DNA of 64,000 nt from Pontibacillus sp. HMF3514 (GTDB taxonomy: Bacteria > Bacillota > Bacilli > Bacillales > BH030062), in assembly GCF_009858175.1 (NCBI RefSeq), contig NZ_CP047393.1, positions 3,162,001-3,226,000 on the forward strand, read 5' to 3'. Positions 36,259 through 45,052 of the stretch are shown here, in pieces. The notes below the pieces were generated by a model. That model ran no database searches. It had not been told where the DNA came from and was given only the letters and a program-made list of their open reading frames with translations. The stretch's first letter is position 1. Every line of letters starts with the position of its first letter. Made by a program: the position numbers and the translations under genes.

Positions 36259-36465
36259 TCAAACCCGATCCTCTCAACATAATATTTTCATATAATAATT
36301 GTATCATATGATAGAAAGACTAGAAATATTTGAGAATTGGCAAACAAAAAAGAAGCTACTAGTTTGCAGGTTAGCACGGAGCAAGAAAAGTTGTTCGTGT
36401 CCTCAAAAAGAGAAGTAATTGATAAAAGTTATTCAATTAAATGGCAGTTATCTGGAATAACTGTT

Positions 36466-36662
36466 TTAGTGAGAGAGGCGGTTCCGTTGCTATTGTGGAG
36501 TACGGTGGGCTTGGGAACGGGTTGCTTTCCCCGGACGAACGATCGAGCCTCCTCATACGCTACGCTTCTTGCGGGGTCTCGCTCGCCCGTTTTTCCGGAG
36601 GAGTCAACCCGTTCCCAAGCCCACCTTAGCCGAATGGAGATTAACGGAACCGCAGCGATAAT
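36466..36662 (-). repeat. GC-rich structured intergenic repeat, family I, copy 2
   Basis: Inverted relative to copy 1 at 23036. Its 18-bp arms at 36507-36524 and 36605-36622 pair perfectly although they differ from copy 1 at three positions on each side. The centre is almost identical. Ends again carry GGTTCCGTT and AACGGAACC. Confidence 0.85.
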
Positions 36663-36675
36663 GTGAGGAAATGCT

Positions 36676-36870
36676 TGCGGACAATTGTTCCGTTATTTGA
36701 CCTTAAAATGACTTTCTTACGGACATTTATTCCGTTATTTGCATCAAATCACCTTGAATAAGCCCAATTTGTCATAAATAAGGTACCATATGTCCGTAAC
36801 GACTCTCGAAATGCCTTAAAAGTTCAAAATAACGGAACCCCTCCCCCTCATAAAAGCAACGGACCTTCAC
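36676..36870. repeat. TTCCGTTATTTG repeats downstream of family I copy 2
   Basis: GGACA.TT.TTCCGTTATTTG occurs at 36679-36699 and 36721-36741, 42 bases apart. Opposite-strand or partial versions follow (TGTCCGTAAC near 36790, ATAACGGAAC near 36828, GCAACGGACC near 36855). The end motif of family I (GGTTCCGTT) is related. No gene seen in 36259-36978. Confidence 0.6.
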
Positions 36871-36940
36871 CGCACAATATCTCGAAATCAAGTCTTCCAC
36901 ATAAGGGGGCTATAATAGATAAAGATCTTTCAATAAACAA

Positions 36941-36971
36941 AAACGCAACCCTCTTCATAAGGGTTGCGCTT
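36941..36971 (-). terminator. Terminator of the carbonic anhydrase gene
   Basis: AGCGCAACCCT/AGGGTTGCGTT stem with TTTTTG on the minus strand. Confidence 0.8.
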
Positions 36972-36978
36972 ATTACAC

Positions 36979-37536
36979 TTATTCAGGCTTATCAACAACA
37001 GTCAGTTCTCCCGTTTCTGGAGAGATGACTAGACCATGTACTGGTGTGTTTTCAGGTAAGAATGGATGTTTACGAATCATATCAACAGAGTTTTGTACGT
37101 TCTCTTCAACATCATCGAACCCTTTTAACCACTTCTCTACATCTACACCAGCATAACTTAATGTATCGAGACTGTTTTGATCCATACCATTTTGTAAAGC
37201 TTTCTCGATAATCGGATCAGCATTCATCCCTGTCATGCCACAGCCATAGTGGCCGATCACTGCTACCTCATCAGCTTGTAGTTCATAAAGAGCGACAAGA
37301 ATGCTTCTCATCGTACTTCCAAATGGGTGAGAAATAACCGCTCCAGCATTTTTAATTATTTTCGCATCGCCATTTGCTACATTCATGGCTTGTGGAAGCA
37401 GTTCGATTAAGCGTGTATCCATACACGTTAAAATCACAAGCTTTTTGTCAGGAAACTTGGTTGTCTGATATTTTTCATATTCTTTGTTTTGCACAAACTC
37501 TTTGTTGTATTCAAGAATGGAATCCATAATAGACAT
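36979..37536 (-). CDS. Beta-class carbonic anhydrase (YtiB-like)
   Basis: CO2/bicarbonate interconversion. 185 aa. Zinc ligands are visible in VILTCMDTRL (Cys38; Asp40-Arg42 dyad) and IGHYGCGM (His, Cys). The short length and DTRLIELLPQAM are typical of the Firmicutes YtiB-like subgroup. AAGGAGAG precedes the ATG. A single-gene unit divergent from the HAD phosphatase gene. Confidence 0.92.
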   Translation of the reverse strand: MSIMDSILEYNKEFVQNKEYEKYQTTKFPDKKLVILTCMDTRLIELLPQAMNVANGDAKIIKNAGAVISHPFGSTMRSILVALYELQADEVAVIGHYGCGMTGMNADPIIEKALQNGMDQNSLDTLSYAGVDVEKWLKGFDDVEENVQNSVDMIRKHPFLPENTPVHGLVISPETGELTVVDKPE

Positions 37537-37649
37537 ATTTTATACTCTCCTTACTCTTCTAGTATTCACTATGATAATATCCTAATACTTTTTCTCTCTC
37601 ATGTACAGTTTTAACTTGGGCATAATAGGGAAGCGAAAGGAGTTTATTT

Positions 37650-38189
37650 ATGACACGAAAAGCTGTATTTTTGGATCGAGATGGTGTTATTAATGAAGTT
37701 TTAACAGAGCGAGTCAAGTTTGTTAACCGTCCAGAGCACCTTCACTTTTTACCTCAAGTTCCAGAAGCCATTAAAAAGTTAAATGATTCTGAGTTATTTG
37801 AGCTCATTGCTGTAGTCACAAACCAGGGCGGTGTTGGGTTAGGCTACCTTAAAGAAGATATGTTAGATAAAATCCATGAGCATATGGTGTCGGAACTCAA
37901 AAAAGAGGATGCCATTATTCATGAGGTTGCATGCTGTACCCATAAACCAAAAGAAGGCTGCGCTTGCCGCAAACCTGGCAGTCTTATGATTGAAGAATTG
38001 GCTGAAAAGCATGATATTGATCTCGCCTCATCTTATATGGTTGGAGATCGTGAGCCTGATATTCAGGCAGGTCAAAATGCTGGAACAAAGCTTGTGTTTA
38101 TCGGTGATGATTTAGAAGGAGTAGATGCGATTTATTCCAATTTAGCTGAAGCTGTGGATTGGATTATAGAAGATGCTAAAAAGCAATAA
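37650..38189 (+). CDS. HAD-IIIA phosphatase, GmhB/HisB-N-like
   Basis: 179 aa. HAD motif I FLDRDGVINE (Asp9, Asp11), motif II VVTNQGGVG, and motif IV MVGDREPDIQAGQNAG. A zinc loop CCTHKPKEGCACRKPG resembles GmhB, the heptose-1,7-bisphosphate phosphatase. Heptose is not usual in Bacillaceae, so the true substrate is probably another sugar bisphosphate or histidinol phosphate-like compound. AAAGGAG precedes the ATG. Confidence 0.85.
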   Translation: MTRKAVFLDRDGVINEVLTERVKFVNRPEHLHFLPQVPEAIKKLNDSELFELIAVVTNQGGVGLGYLKEDMLDKIHEHMVSELKKEDAIIHEVACCTHKPKEGCACRKPGSLMIEELAEKHDIDLASSYMVGDREPDIQAGQNAGTKLVFIGDDLEGVDAIYSNLAEAVDWIIEDAKKQ

Positions 38190-38217
38190 AAACCCCCCTT
38201 CATTGTAAAAAGGGGGA
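38187..38217. terminator. Bidirectional terminator
   Basis: AACCCCCCTT/AAGGGGG hairpin with a T-run on the minus side, between convergent stops at 38189 and 38224. Confidence 0.65.
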
Positions 38218-38223
38218 TATAAC

Positions 38224-38772
38224 TTACTTGTAAAGTGTTCGTTTTAAACTTTCATATACTTCCGTCCAAAGAGCATTATTTTCTCGATAAGCTTTGGTTA
38301 AAAAGAGGATCATTTCTCGCTGCTTTTCTTCAAAATCTGGACTATCTTGAGAAGGAAGATTCTCGCGAGATTCATCAACTAATTCCTGCAGTTGTGGTGC
38401 TCTAGGTCCCCAAACCGCTTTTTGCTCTCCATCTGAATTGAAGAAAATAAAGATTGGGATGGATCTAGATCCATTCGTTAAATATTGGTCCATTAATTCA
38501 GGGTGTTCGTCTCGTGGTAACATACGCACATTGATGTTCGCAGCTTCACAAATCCGAAGTAAGATCGGGATATTGAGCATCGCATCTCCGCACCAGTCTT
38601 CCGTTATGACGAGTACACTTAGATTCTGATCCTTAAGATATTTGAAAAAGTCCTGATCATCAGGCAGATCAAACGTTTTATATACATACACGAGGTTGTC
38701 TTGGTGCTTATTCATGGCACTCACATATTCTTGGGGAGCCATCCCTTTTTCGAACCATTCTTTTAAATTCAC
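38224..38772 (-). CDS. Thioredoxin-family protein (thioredoxin_9-like)
   Basis: 182 aa. VLVITEDWCGDAMLNIPILL carries a WCxxx active-site variant (WCGDA: only one Cys), then SRSIPIFIFF with the cis-Pro, and WGPRAPQLQELV. With a single active-site Cys it is unlikely to be a classical oxidoreductase. GTG start with GGAGGTGG. It lies 13 bases after the SDR gene, probably in the same transcript. Confidence 0.82.
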   Translation of the reverse strand: MNLKEWFEKGMAPQEYVSAMNKHQDNLVYVYKTFDLPDDQDFFKYLKDQNLSVLVITEDWCGDAMLNIPILLRICEAANINVRMLPRDEHPELMDQYLTNGSRSIPIFIFFNSDGEQKAVWGPRAPQLQELVDESRENLPSQDSPDFEEKQREMILFLTKAYRENNALWTEVYESLKRTLYK

Positions 38773-38785
38773 GCTGCCACCTCCG

Positions 38786-39535
38786 TTAGTCTAGTAGATC
38801 ATTAACGTGATAAACGCTTCCGTTTTCGAAGTCTTGTTGCAGGAGCTTAAGCATGGCTTGAGCTACAACATCAGTATCACGAAGCTTTCCTTGCTCTTTA
38901 AATTCCTTAAATTTATCCACTTCTGCAAAGGCTTCCTCTGATGCAGAGCGAATATCTGCTTGCATATCGGTGTCCATAATTCCTGGACTAAAAGCCACAA
39001 TTTTATGAGAGGAATTATTTCTTTCTAACTCTAATGCAGTTGTTGATGTGAAATAATTGATTCCTGCTTTCGAACTCCCATATGTACTCCAACCATATAC
39101 AGCACGATTGGCAGCACCTGAAGTAATATTCACAGTAGTTACGTCAATCTCACTACATTTTTTCGTGAATAAGTTCGTTATAAGCATTGGGGCAATCAAG
39201 TTTACATGCATGTGCTGAACCACTTCATTTGCTGGAAGATCCCCAACCTTTTGAATCGGCTCTACCACACCTGCATTATTTACGACATACACTTTATTAG
39301 CCTTCTGTTCTTTTATAAAATCTATGATTTGTGTAAACACATTTTCAACTTCATTTTCTGATGATAGGTCACATGTGTAATGCTGGTAGTTGACTTGATG
39401 CTTACCCGCTAAAGATTCGAGATCTTCATTTTTAGAACGAGAGAGTCCAATTACGCTCGTCCCCTGCTCCATCATTTGTTTAGCGATCGATTCACCTAAT
39501 CCGCGAGAAACACCTGTTATCACTGAAAAATCCAT
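38786..39535 (-). CDS. Short-chain dehydrogenase/reductase (benzil reductase/YueD-like)
   Basis: 249 aa Rossmann oxidoreductase: TGVSRGLGESIAKQM nucleotide loop (with Arg, NADPH-type), VNNAGVVEP, and the catalytic YGWSTYGSSKAG (Tyr-x3-Lys) with ITSGAANR before it. Closest to the Bacillus YueD (S)-benzoin-forming benzil reductase and sepiapterin reductase-like SDRs. The physiological substrate is unknown. Confidence 0.87.
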   Translation of the reverse strand: MDFSVITGVSRGLGESIAKQMMEQGTSVIGLSRSKNEDLESLAGKHQVNYQHYTCDLSSENEVENVFTQIIDFIKEQKANKVYVVNNAGVVEPIQKVGDLPANEVVQHMHVNLIAPMLITNLFTKKCSEIDVTTVNITSGAANRAVYGWSTYGSSKAGINYFTSTTALELERNNSSHKIVAFSPGIMDTDMQADIRSASEEAFAEVDKFKEFKEQGKLRDTDVVAQAMLKLLQQDFENGSVYHVNDLLD

Positions 39536-39621
39536 TCTATCCCTCCGTCTTTTTCACATGTTCCTAGTATAGCGAAATGATGGGTTTAATCCTATTGATA
39601 ATGTTCTTTCTATCCATTAAA

Positions 39622-39661
39622 AAAGAACCTACATAGAGCGTACCCTCTTCGTAGGTTCTTC
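39622..39661 (-). terminator. Terminator of the thiamine operon
   Basis: AAGAACCTAC/GTAGGTTCTTTTTT stem on the minus strand, downstream of thiE. Confidence 0.75.
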
Positions 39662-39698
39662 ATGCCTAATCTTTACTATTATTTGAGTGTATTTAGAA

Positions 39699-40358
39699 TC
39701 ACTTTTCTACTGTTAGTCTTCCATCTTCTACTTCCTGTTTCAATTCTTGAGAAGCTTTTACTGCGTTCTCTGCCTGACTAATAGCTGAGATAACGGCAAC
39801 GCCATTTGCACCTGAGGATACTACATCATAGGCATTCTTTTTTGAAATCCCTCCGATCCCTACTATAGGAAAAACAGGAAATACATCACGAATTTCTCTG
39901 ATAACGATGGGACCTCGAACTTGTTCCGTATCCTTTTTCGTGGATGTATGGAACATCGGGCCTACTCCTATGTAGTCAGCTCCTTCCTCTATTGCTTTTT
40001 CCGCTTCTTTTACATTATGAGCAGAGACACCTAGCAATTTTTCCGAACCAATTATAGAGCGAACCTCCTGAACCAGTCCATCCTGTTGGCCAATGTGTAC
40101 ACCATCAGCTTCAAGCTGGATAGCCAAATTCACATCATCATTCACAATAAAAGGAATGCCATAATTGTGGCACACCTTTTTCAAATGGAATCCAAGTTCT
40201 TCCCTTTCAGAACCAACTTTCGCTCCATTTCCCTTCTCTCGATACTGAAAACACGTTACGCCACCTTGGATCGCTTTTCGTAAGACTTCAATTGGATCCT
40301 GATAACAATTTTGACTCCCCATGACCAAATAAACCGGTAAATGTTCAGCGATACTCAT
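39699..40358 (-). CDS. thiE: Thiamine-phosphate synthase
   Basis: Joins HMP-pyrophosphate and thiazole phosphate to thiamine phosphate. 219 aa TIM barrel. CFQYREKGNGAK, PFIVNDDVNLAIQLEADGVHIGQQD, LLGVSAHNVKEAEKA, GADYIGVGPMFHTSTKKDT and GIGGISKKNA are all the expected ThiE loops. It is the last gene of the thi operon and overlaps thiD by 4 bases. It is distinct from the TenI paralogue at 42398. Confidence 0.96.
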   Translation of the reverse strand: MSIAEHLPVYLVMGSQNCYQDPIEVLRKAIQGGVTCFQYREKGNGAKVGSEREELGFHLKKVCHNYGIPFIVNDDVNLAIQLEADGVHIGQQDGLVQEVRSIIGSEKLLGVSAHNVKEAEKAIEEGADYIGVGPMFHTSTKKDTEQVRGPIVIREIRDVFPVFPIVGIGGISKKNAYDVVSSGANGVAVISAISQAENAVKASQELKQEVEDGRLTVEK

Positions 40359-41161
40359 GTGAATGCGCCTCGCTTCTCATAAGCCCAATGATTCGTTGGT
40401 CCATGACCTTGCCCAATATGAAGATCCTCTTCAATAGCTGCTTGAATGAATGCCTTTGCTACTTTAATTGATTCATAAACTGATTTACCTTGAGCTAACT
40501 GAGCCGTAATAGCTGCCGAAAACGTACATCCAGTTCCGTGTGTGTTTTTGGTTTCATACCGATTTGAATCAAAAGATGTGAATTCATTTCCATCGTACAG
40601 AATATCAGTTACTACGGCTGATGAATCATGTCCACCTTTAATCACTACAAAATCAGCTCCAAGTCCATGAATGGCTCTAGCTGCTTCTTTCTTTTTATCT
40701 TCAGAATCAATCTTCATATCTGCCAAAACTTCAGCTTCGGGAATATTTGGTGTCACTACTTTTGATAACGGTAGTAACTTTTCCTTAAGAGCTCGAACTG
40801 CTTGATCTTGAAGAAGTTTCGCCCCTCCTTTAGCAATCATAACGGGATCAACTACAAGGTTCTTCCACCCATAGAAATCAATACAGATTGCTGTGGCTTC
40901 AATAATCTCTTCACTGAATAACATGCCTGTTTTAATGGCATCTGGTGTAAGGTCATCACCGATGGAGTTCAACTGTTCAATGACGCCATCAGCGGAAATA
41001 TCATACACCCCTTGTACGCCTAACGTATTCTGAGCCGTGACAGCAGTAATAGCAGACATCCCATAGACATTGAGCTCTTGAAACGTTTTTAAATCAGCTT
41101 GGATTCCAGCACCTCCACCAGAATCAGAGCCAGCAATGGTTAACGCTTTTGCAACTTGCAT
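40355..41161 (-). CDS. thiD: Hydroxymethylpyrimidine/phosphomethylpyrimidine kinase
   Basis: Phosphorylates HMP and HMP-P. 268 aa ribokinase fold: [22 protein letters not shown] at the N-terminus, [10 protein letters not shown], and the anion hole [18 protein letters not shown]. Start at ATG 41161 with AGGAGG 7 bases upstream; a longer frame to 41185 would overlap thiF. Stop overlaps the thiE start (ATGA). Confidence 0.96.
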   Translation of the reverse strand: MQVAKALTIAGSDSGGGAGIQADLKTFQELNVYGMSAITAVTAQNTLGVQGVYDISADGVIEQLNSIGDDLTPDAIKTGMLFSEEIIEATAICIDFYGWKNLVVDPVMIAKGGAKLLQDQAVRALKEKLLPLSKVVTPNIPEAEVLADMKIDSEDKKKEAARAIHGLGADFVVIKGGHDSSAVVTDILYDGNEFTSFDSNRYETKNTHGTGCTFSAAITAQLAQGKSVYESIKVAKAFIQAAIEEDLHIGQGHGPTNHWAYEKRGAFT

Positions 41162-41172
41162 TTTTGAGCCTC

Positions 41173-42192
41173 CTATCCTACACATTGGTTATATAAAGAT
41201 TTGGCTTTCGCGACATCTTTCGTTCCATGCACTAACACACGACCATCTTGGAAAAAGACAAGACGATAAGGTCCTTGCTGATACATCAACACATAAGGGG
41301 TCTTTTTCACTTCTCCTGATGTCCTTAAAAGAACATGATTCAAAACCTCTAAGTCCCGCTTCATAGGTTCCATCGGTCTAATTTGAACGGTGTCGCGACC
41401 ACATAAAACGGTTGTTTTCGTTTGGGAATCTCCTTTTAAATAGGGGTAATGCTGATTCACTCCACATGAAGGACAAGTTCCCTTTTTTAAAGAGGAGACA
41501 TCCACAGATGAGAATTCATTTTTCCATAAATCAAAAGAGACAATCTTGCTTCGTAAAGCCTCATAGTCCTCTACTAATATCTTCATTGCTTCAGTCACTT
41601 GATGGGCTACCACCATTTGTACGACAGGACTTATAATCCCCGCTGTATCACAAGTAGCACCTTCTGAAGGAAGGATATCGAGTAAGCAATGAAGGCATGG
41701 TGTCTTCTCTGGAACAATTGTGAAGCTTAAGCCATAACTTCCTACACATGCTCCGTAAATCCATGTTTTCTTGTAATACTGAGCTATGTCATTGACCTTC
41801 ATCCGTGTTTCAAAGTTGTCTGTGGCATCTATAATTAAGTCCACTTCTGGTATGATTTCATGAAGTTCATCTACTCCCATATCGCCTACAACTTTATTGA
41901 TCGTGGTACCAGAATTGATTGCATTTAGCCTATTTTTAGCCGCTATAGCTTTTGGCACTGCGTTACTCGCATCTTCTTCTCCATAAAGCTGCTGCCTTTG
42001 AAGGTTACTCCAATCCACGTAATCTCGATCTGCAATCGTTATTTGACCGACGCCTGCTCGAACAAGTTGTTCCGCATTAGCCGTACCCAGAGCTCCAGCA
42101 CCAAGTATAAATACGTGTTTTTGAGAGAGTTTGATTTGCCCCTTCTCGCCAATTGGAGCAAAAAGCTTTTGTCTTGAAAAACGATCTCCCAT
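41173..42192 (-). CDS. thiF: ThiS adenylyltransferase ThiF (MoeB/E1-like)
   Basis: Adenylates the ThiS C-terminus for thiocarboxylate formation. 339 aa. [21 protein letters not shown] nucleotide loop, [10 protein letters not shown], and the zinc-binding pairs CLHC and CPSC. After residue about 250 there is a C-terminal extension (rhodanese- or ubiquitin-fold-like remnant) without a visible catalytic Cys. Start at ATG 42192, 9 bases after AGGAGG; the TTG at 42201 overlaps that site and thiS. Confidence 0.92.
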   Translation of the reverse strand: MGDRFSRQKLFAPIGEKGQIKLSQKHVFILGAGALGTANAEQLVRAGVGQITIADRDYVDWSNLQRQQLYGEEDASNAVPKAIAAKNRLNAINSGTTINKVVGDMGVDELHEIIPEVDLIIDATDNFETRMKVNDIAQYYKKTWIYGACVGSYGLSFTIVPEKTPCLHCLLDILPSEGATCDTAGIISPVVQMVVAHQVTEAMKILVEDYEALRSKIVSFDLWKNEFSSVDVSSLKKGTCPSCGVNQHYPYLKGDSQTKTTVLCGRDTVQIRPMEPMKRDLEVLNHVLLRTSGEVKKTPYVLMYQQGPYRLVFFQDGRVLVHGTKDVAKAKSLYNQCVG

Positions 42193-42197
42193 GAGGA

Positions 42198-42401
42198 TCA
42201 ACCTCCTCCAACAAAATGAACGAGCTCTACTTGATCGCCATTTTGTATACGTGTATCTGAATGTAGCTTTTGATCGACTATGGTTTGATTCAATTCCACA
42301 ATGACCTGATTCGATTGCAGGTTATAGTGATGTAAAAGATCGCTAATGTGCTTCACTGTTTGCGGTAAATCAATCTGTTTTCCATTTACTTGAATCGTCA
42401 T
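42198..42401 (-). CDS. thiS: Sulfur carrier protein ThiS
   Basis: 67 aa ubiquitin-like fold ending HFVGGG; the terminal Gly is the site of thiocarboxylation. Start at ATG 42401 (MTIQVNGK), 8 bases after AAAGGA; an ATG at 42410 overlaps that site. Packed between tenI (4-base overlap) and thiF. Confidence 0.95.
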   Translation of the reverse strand: MTIQVNGKQIDLPQTVKHISDLLHHYNLQSNQVIVELNQTIVDQKLHSDTRIQNGDQVELVHFVGGG

Positions 42402-42994
42402 ATAGACCATCCTTTCCGATATTCTTGAGCTACCTGAATAGGGTCTTGAGCATCTAGTAAGCCAGACATGACGGCAACCCCTTTTGCTCCAGTTCTTCTT
42501 ATCTCATGCACATTTTGTGGTGTTATCCCACCAATTGCGATAACAGGAATCGAGATCGCATCCACAACATTTTTTAACGCTTCCATACCTTTAGGCTCTA
42601 GCCCTGGCTTAGAGTTCGATGAAAAGATATGACCAAATAACACGTAATCTGCACCATCTTTCTCGGCTTCTTGAGCTTCCATGAGTGAGTGAACAGATTT
42701 TCCAATTAGCATCTGAGGAAAATGCTTACGAACCTCTCTTGGACCGATACTGTGATATGCCAGTTGCACACCACGAACACCTTCAACACAAGCTATATCG
42801 ACTCTGTCATTCACAATGATATTTTCCGAGGGAACCGATTCTCCCTTCAATCGTTTTACTGCACTTGTGATTTCTTGAGCTGAACGACGCTTTTCCCTTA
42901 GGTGAATACAGTCAACATACGGCGCTAACTGCCCTGCTATCTTTGAAAACTCATTAAGGTCCATCCTCCCGTTTGAGACAAGGTGGAACTCCAT
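42398..42994 (-). CDS. tenI: Thiazole tautomerase TenI
   Basis: Isomerises the thiazole carboxylate phosphate made by ThiG. A ThiE-like barrel of about 198 aa lacking several HMP-PP-binding residues: FHLVSNG, IHLREKRRSAQEI, IIVNDRVDIACVEGVRGVQLA, and GGITPQNVHEI. Start at ATG 42994, overlapping the thiH stop as TAATG; a TTG at 43009 is an alternative. It is separate from ThiE, which is also present. Confidence 0.9.
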   Translation of the reverse strand: MEFHLVSNGRMDLNEFSKIAGQLAPYVDCIHLREKRRSAQEITSAVKRLKGESVPSENIIVNDRVDIACVEGVRGVQLAYHSIGPREVRKHFPQMLIGKSVHSLMEAQEAEKDGADYVLFGHIFSSNSKPGLEPKGMEALKNVVDAISIPVIAIGGITPQNVHEIRRTGAKGVAVMSGLLDAQDPIQVAQEYRKGWSI

Positions 42995-44097
42995 TAGATG
43001 ATCTGCCAATCTTTCATCACAGGCTGATAACCTTTTGAATGAAGAAGATCACGGATTTCTTCAACCGAGCGCTCATCTGATATTTCAAATTGACTTTGTG
43101 TATCGTTTGGGTTCGTATAGCCACCTACTTCTGTAGAGGAGGCAGCAGACATTTTCGTTACCCCTAATGGAATGATCTGATCCCGAAAAGCTGGGTTTTC
43201 TCGAGTCGATATCGTAATCCCTACTCGCGGTAAAAAGATTCTTAAGGCTAGCATGGATTGAACAAGATTTTTATCTGACACATCTACATTAGGTTGGAAA
43301 CCACCAGCATTTGGACGGATACGTGGGAAGGAAGTACCGATTTCCGTCTCTAAATAGGTATCCTGTAAATATTGCGCATGCAAACCAGAGATGAAGCTTT
43401 CCTTTCTCCAATTATCCAACCCTAATAGCGCCCCAATATTTACGGACCTCATACCAGCTCGACAGCCTCGCTCAGGTGTGTCCAAACGATAGTGATAGTC
43501 CCGCTTCGGCCCTTTCGTATGAATCTCCCTGTAAATGTCTTCGTTATAAACCTCTTGATAAACCGTTAATCCATCTATTCCACTATTTACAAGCTCCTCA
43601 TAATCCGCTTGATCCATCGGTTGAATTTCGATGCCTACAGAGGAGAAATACTTTTTGAGCACGGTCATACACTCTTTTAAATACTCGACAGATGAGTGCA
43701 TACGGGATTCTCCAGATAATAAAATAATGTGTTCAATACCTTTATCTCTTATCGCTTTCGCTTCTTGTTCTATCTCTTCCATCGTTAATCTTTTCCGTGG
43801 AAACACGTTATCTACACTGAAGCTGCAGTATTTACATGTATTCACACAGTAATCAGATACATATAACGGTAAGAACAACTGCATGGTCTTACCAAAATGC
43901 TGAACCGTTACTTGATGAGCCCGCTGAGCCATTTCTTCTAGATAGTCTTCAGCGGCTGGGGAAAGCAAGATCATATAGTCATCTCGTGTTAGTCGATCTT
44001 TTTTCAAAACCCGCTCAACATCTTGACTTGTAATCTTTGAAAATAGCTCTTGAAACGGAAGGTCTTTCAATTGTTCATACGTGTGATAAAAACTCAT
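42994..44097 (-). CDS. thiH: 2-iminoacetate synthase ThiH (radical SAM)
   Basis: Splits tyrosine to dehydroglycine for thiazole synthesis, using a 4Fe-4S cluster and SAM. 367 aa. The cluster motif is CVNTCKYCSF (Cys-x3-Cys-x2-Cys). GESRMHSSVEYL and IGTSFPRIRPNAGGF are further family landmarks. B. subtilis uses the oxygen-dependent glycine oxidase ThiO in place of ThiH, so this is an anaerobic-type solution. Lies 10 bases after thiG. Confidence 0.96.
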   Translation of the reverse strand: MSFYHTYEQLKDLPFQELFSKITSQDVERVLKKDRLTRDDYMILLSPAAEDYLEEMAQRAHQVTVQHFGKTMQLFLPLYVSDYCVNTCKYCSFSVDNVFPRKRLTMEEIEQEAKAIRDKGIEHIILLSGESRMHSSVEYLKECMTVLKKYFSSVGIEIQPMDQADYEELVNSGIDGLTVYQEVYNEDIYREIHTKGPKRDYHYRLDTPERGCRAGMRSVNIGALLGLDNWRKESFISGLHAQYLQDTYLETEIGTSFPRIRPNAGGFQPNVDVSDKNLVQSMLALRIFLPRVGITISTRENPAFRDQIIPLGVTKMSAASSTEVGGYTNPNDTQSQFEISDERSVEEIRDLLHSKGYQPVMKDWQII

Positions 44098-44107
44098 GGA
44101 ATCCTCC

Positions 44108-44878
44108 TTATGTTGTTAGAAATCCTGTTAACGGTGAAGAAGCATTGGCTTTTTCTGTAGTTGGTCCAAGTCCGGACAGGTAAGCCATACGTCCAGCTTT
44201 TACTGCCATATCAAAAGCCTGAGCCATTTGTGCTGGATTCTCAGCTGTAGCAATAGCTGTATTCACAAGCACTGCATCTGCGCCCATTTCCATTGCTTCT
44301 GCAGCTTCAGAAGGTTTGCCAATACCAGCATCTACGACGATTGGTAGATTGATTTCATAGATCATGATGCGAATCATTTCTTTCATTTTGATCCCGCGGT
44401 TTGACCCAATTGGTGAACCAAGCGGCATGATCGCTGCTGCTCCTGCCTCCTCCATGCGTTTTGCTGCCATAAGATCAGGGCTCATATAAGGAAGTACGAC
44501 GAACCCTTCATCCGCAAGTGTTTTTGTTGCTTTAATGGTTTCCTCATTGTCCGGTAGTAAGTATTTATGGTCCGAGATCACTTCAATCTTGATCCAATTT
44601 CCCATTCCACTCGCTTTTGCTAATCTCGCAATTCGAATTGCTTCTTCTGCTGTTCTAGCACCTGATGTATTAGGCATTAGTGTCACGTTCTTTGGAATAT
44701 CATTCAAAATATGCTGGTCATCTCCATTGATATCCACGCGACGAAGAGCCACTGTCACCACCTGAGATTGAGATGCCTCAATCGCCTTTTTCATCTCTTT
44801 GTGATCAGCAAACTTTCCTGTTCCGGTAAACAGTCGGTTATGGAGACTAACTCCTCCAATGTGTAAAAGATCGTTCAT
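44108..44878 (-). CDS. thiG: Thiazole synthase
   Basis: Assembles the thiazole ring from DXP, dehydroglycine and ThiS-COSH. 256 aa TIM barrel. [48 protein letters not shown] (Lys Schiff base) and [29 protein letters not shown]. Start at ATG 44878 (MNDLLHIGG), 6 bases after AAAGGATG; the frame is open further up, without support. First gene after TPP riboswitch 1. Confidence 0.96.
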   Translation of the reverse strand: MNDLLHIGGVSLHNRLFTGTGKFADHKEMKKAIEASQSQVVTVALRRVDINGDDQHILNDIPKNVTLMPNTSGARTAEEAIRIARLAKASGMGNWIKIEVISDHKYLLPDNEETIKATKTLADEGFVVLPYMSPDLMAAKRMEEAGAAAIMPLGSPIGSNRGIKMKEMIRIMIYEINLPIVVDAGIGKPSEAAEAMEMGADAVLVNTAIATAENPAQMAQAFDMAVKAGRMAYLSGLGPTTEKANASSPLTGFLTT

Positions 44879-44903
44879 GTGTATCATCCTTTCAAAAAAA
44901 TTA

Positions 44904-45048
44904 AAAAAGCTCACCTCATTGGCTAGAGGTGAGCTTCGATTTGTAATAGGTATTACAGATTAATCGATGCTTCCCTCCGTTGGTTTTAACCAATTCAGGT
45001 TCAAAGGGTCGGAACGGATCCTCTCAGCCACTATGTAGCTCCCCTAGC
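44904..45048 (-). promoter_or_regulatory. TPP riboswitch 1, before thiG, with terminator
   Basis: Minus strand 45048-44962 has the THI-box elements: GGGGAGC, GGCTGAGAGGATC, GACCCTTTGAACCTGA, GGTTAAAACC and GGAGGGAAGC. The expression platform is a terminator, AAGCTCACCTC/GAGGTGAGCTTTTTT (44938-44904). It starts about 5 bases after the tenA stop. Confidence 0.95.
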
Positions 45049-45052
45049 TTTT

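Noticed and set aside
36337-36666. 109-codon plus-strand open frame beginning MANKKEATS
   Set aside because: TTG start without a ribosome-binding site, and the second half is the family I repeat. The first 45 codons look hydrophilic and could be a relic, but nothing supports a gene.
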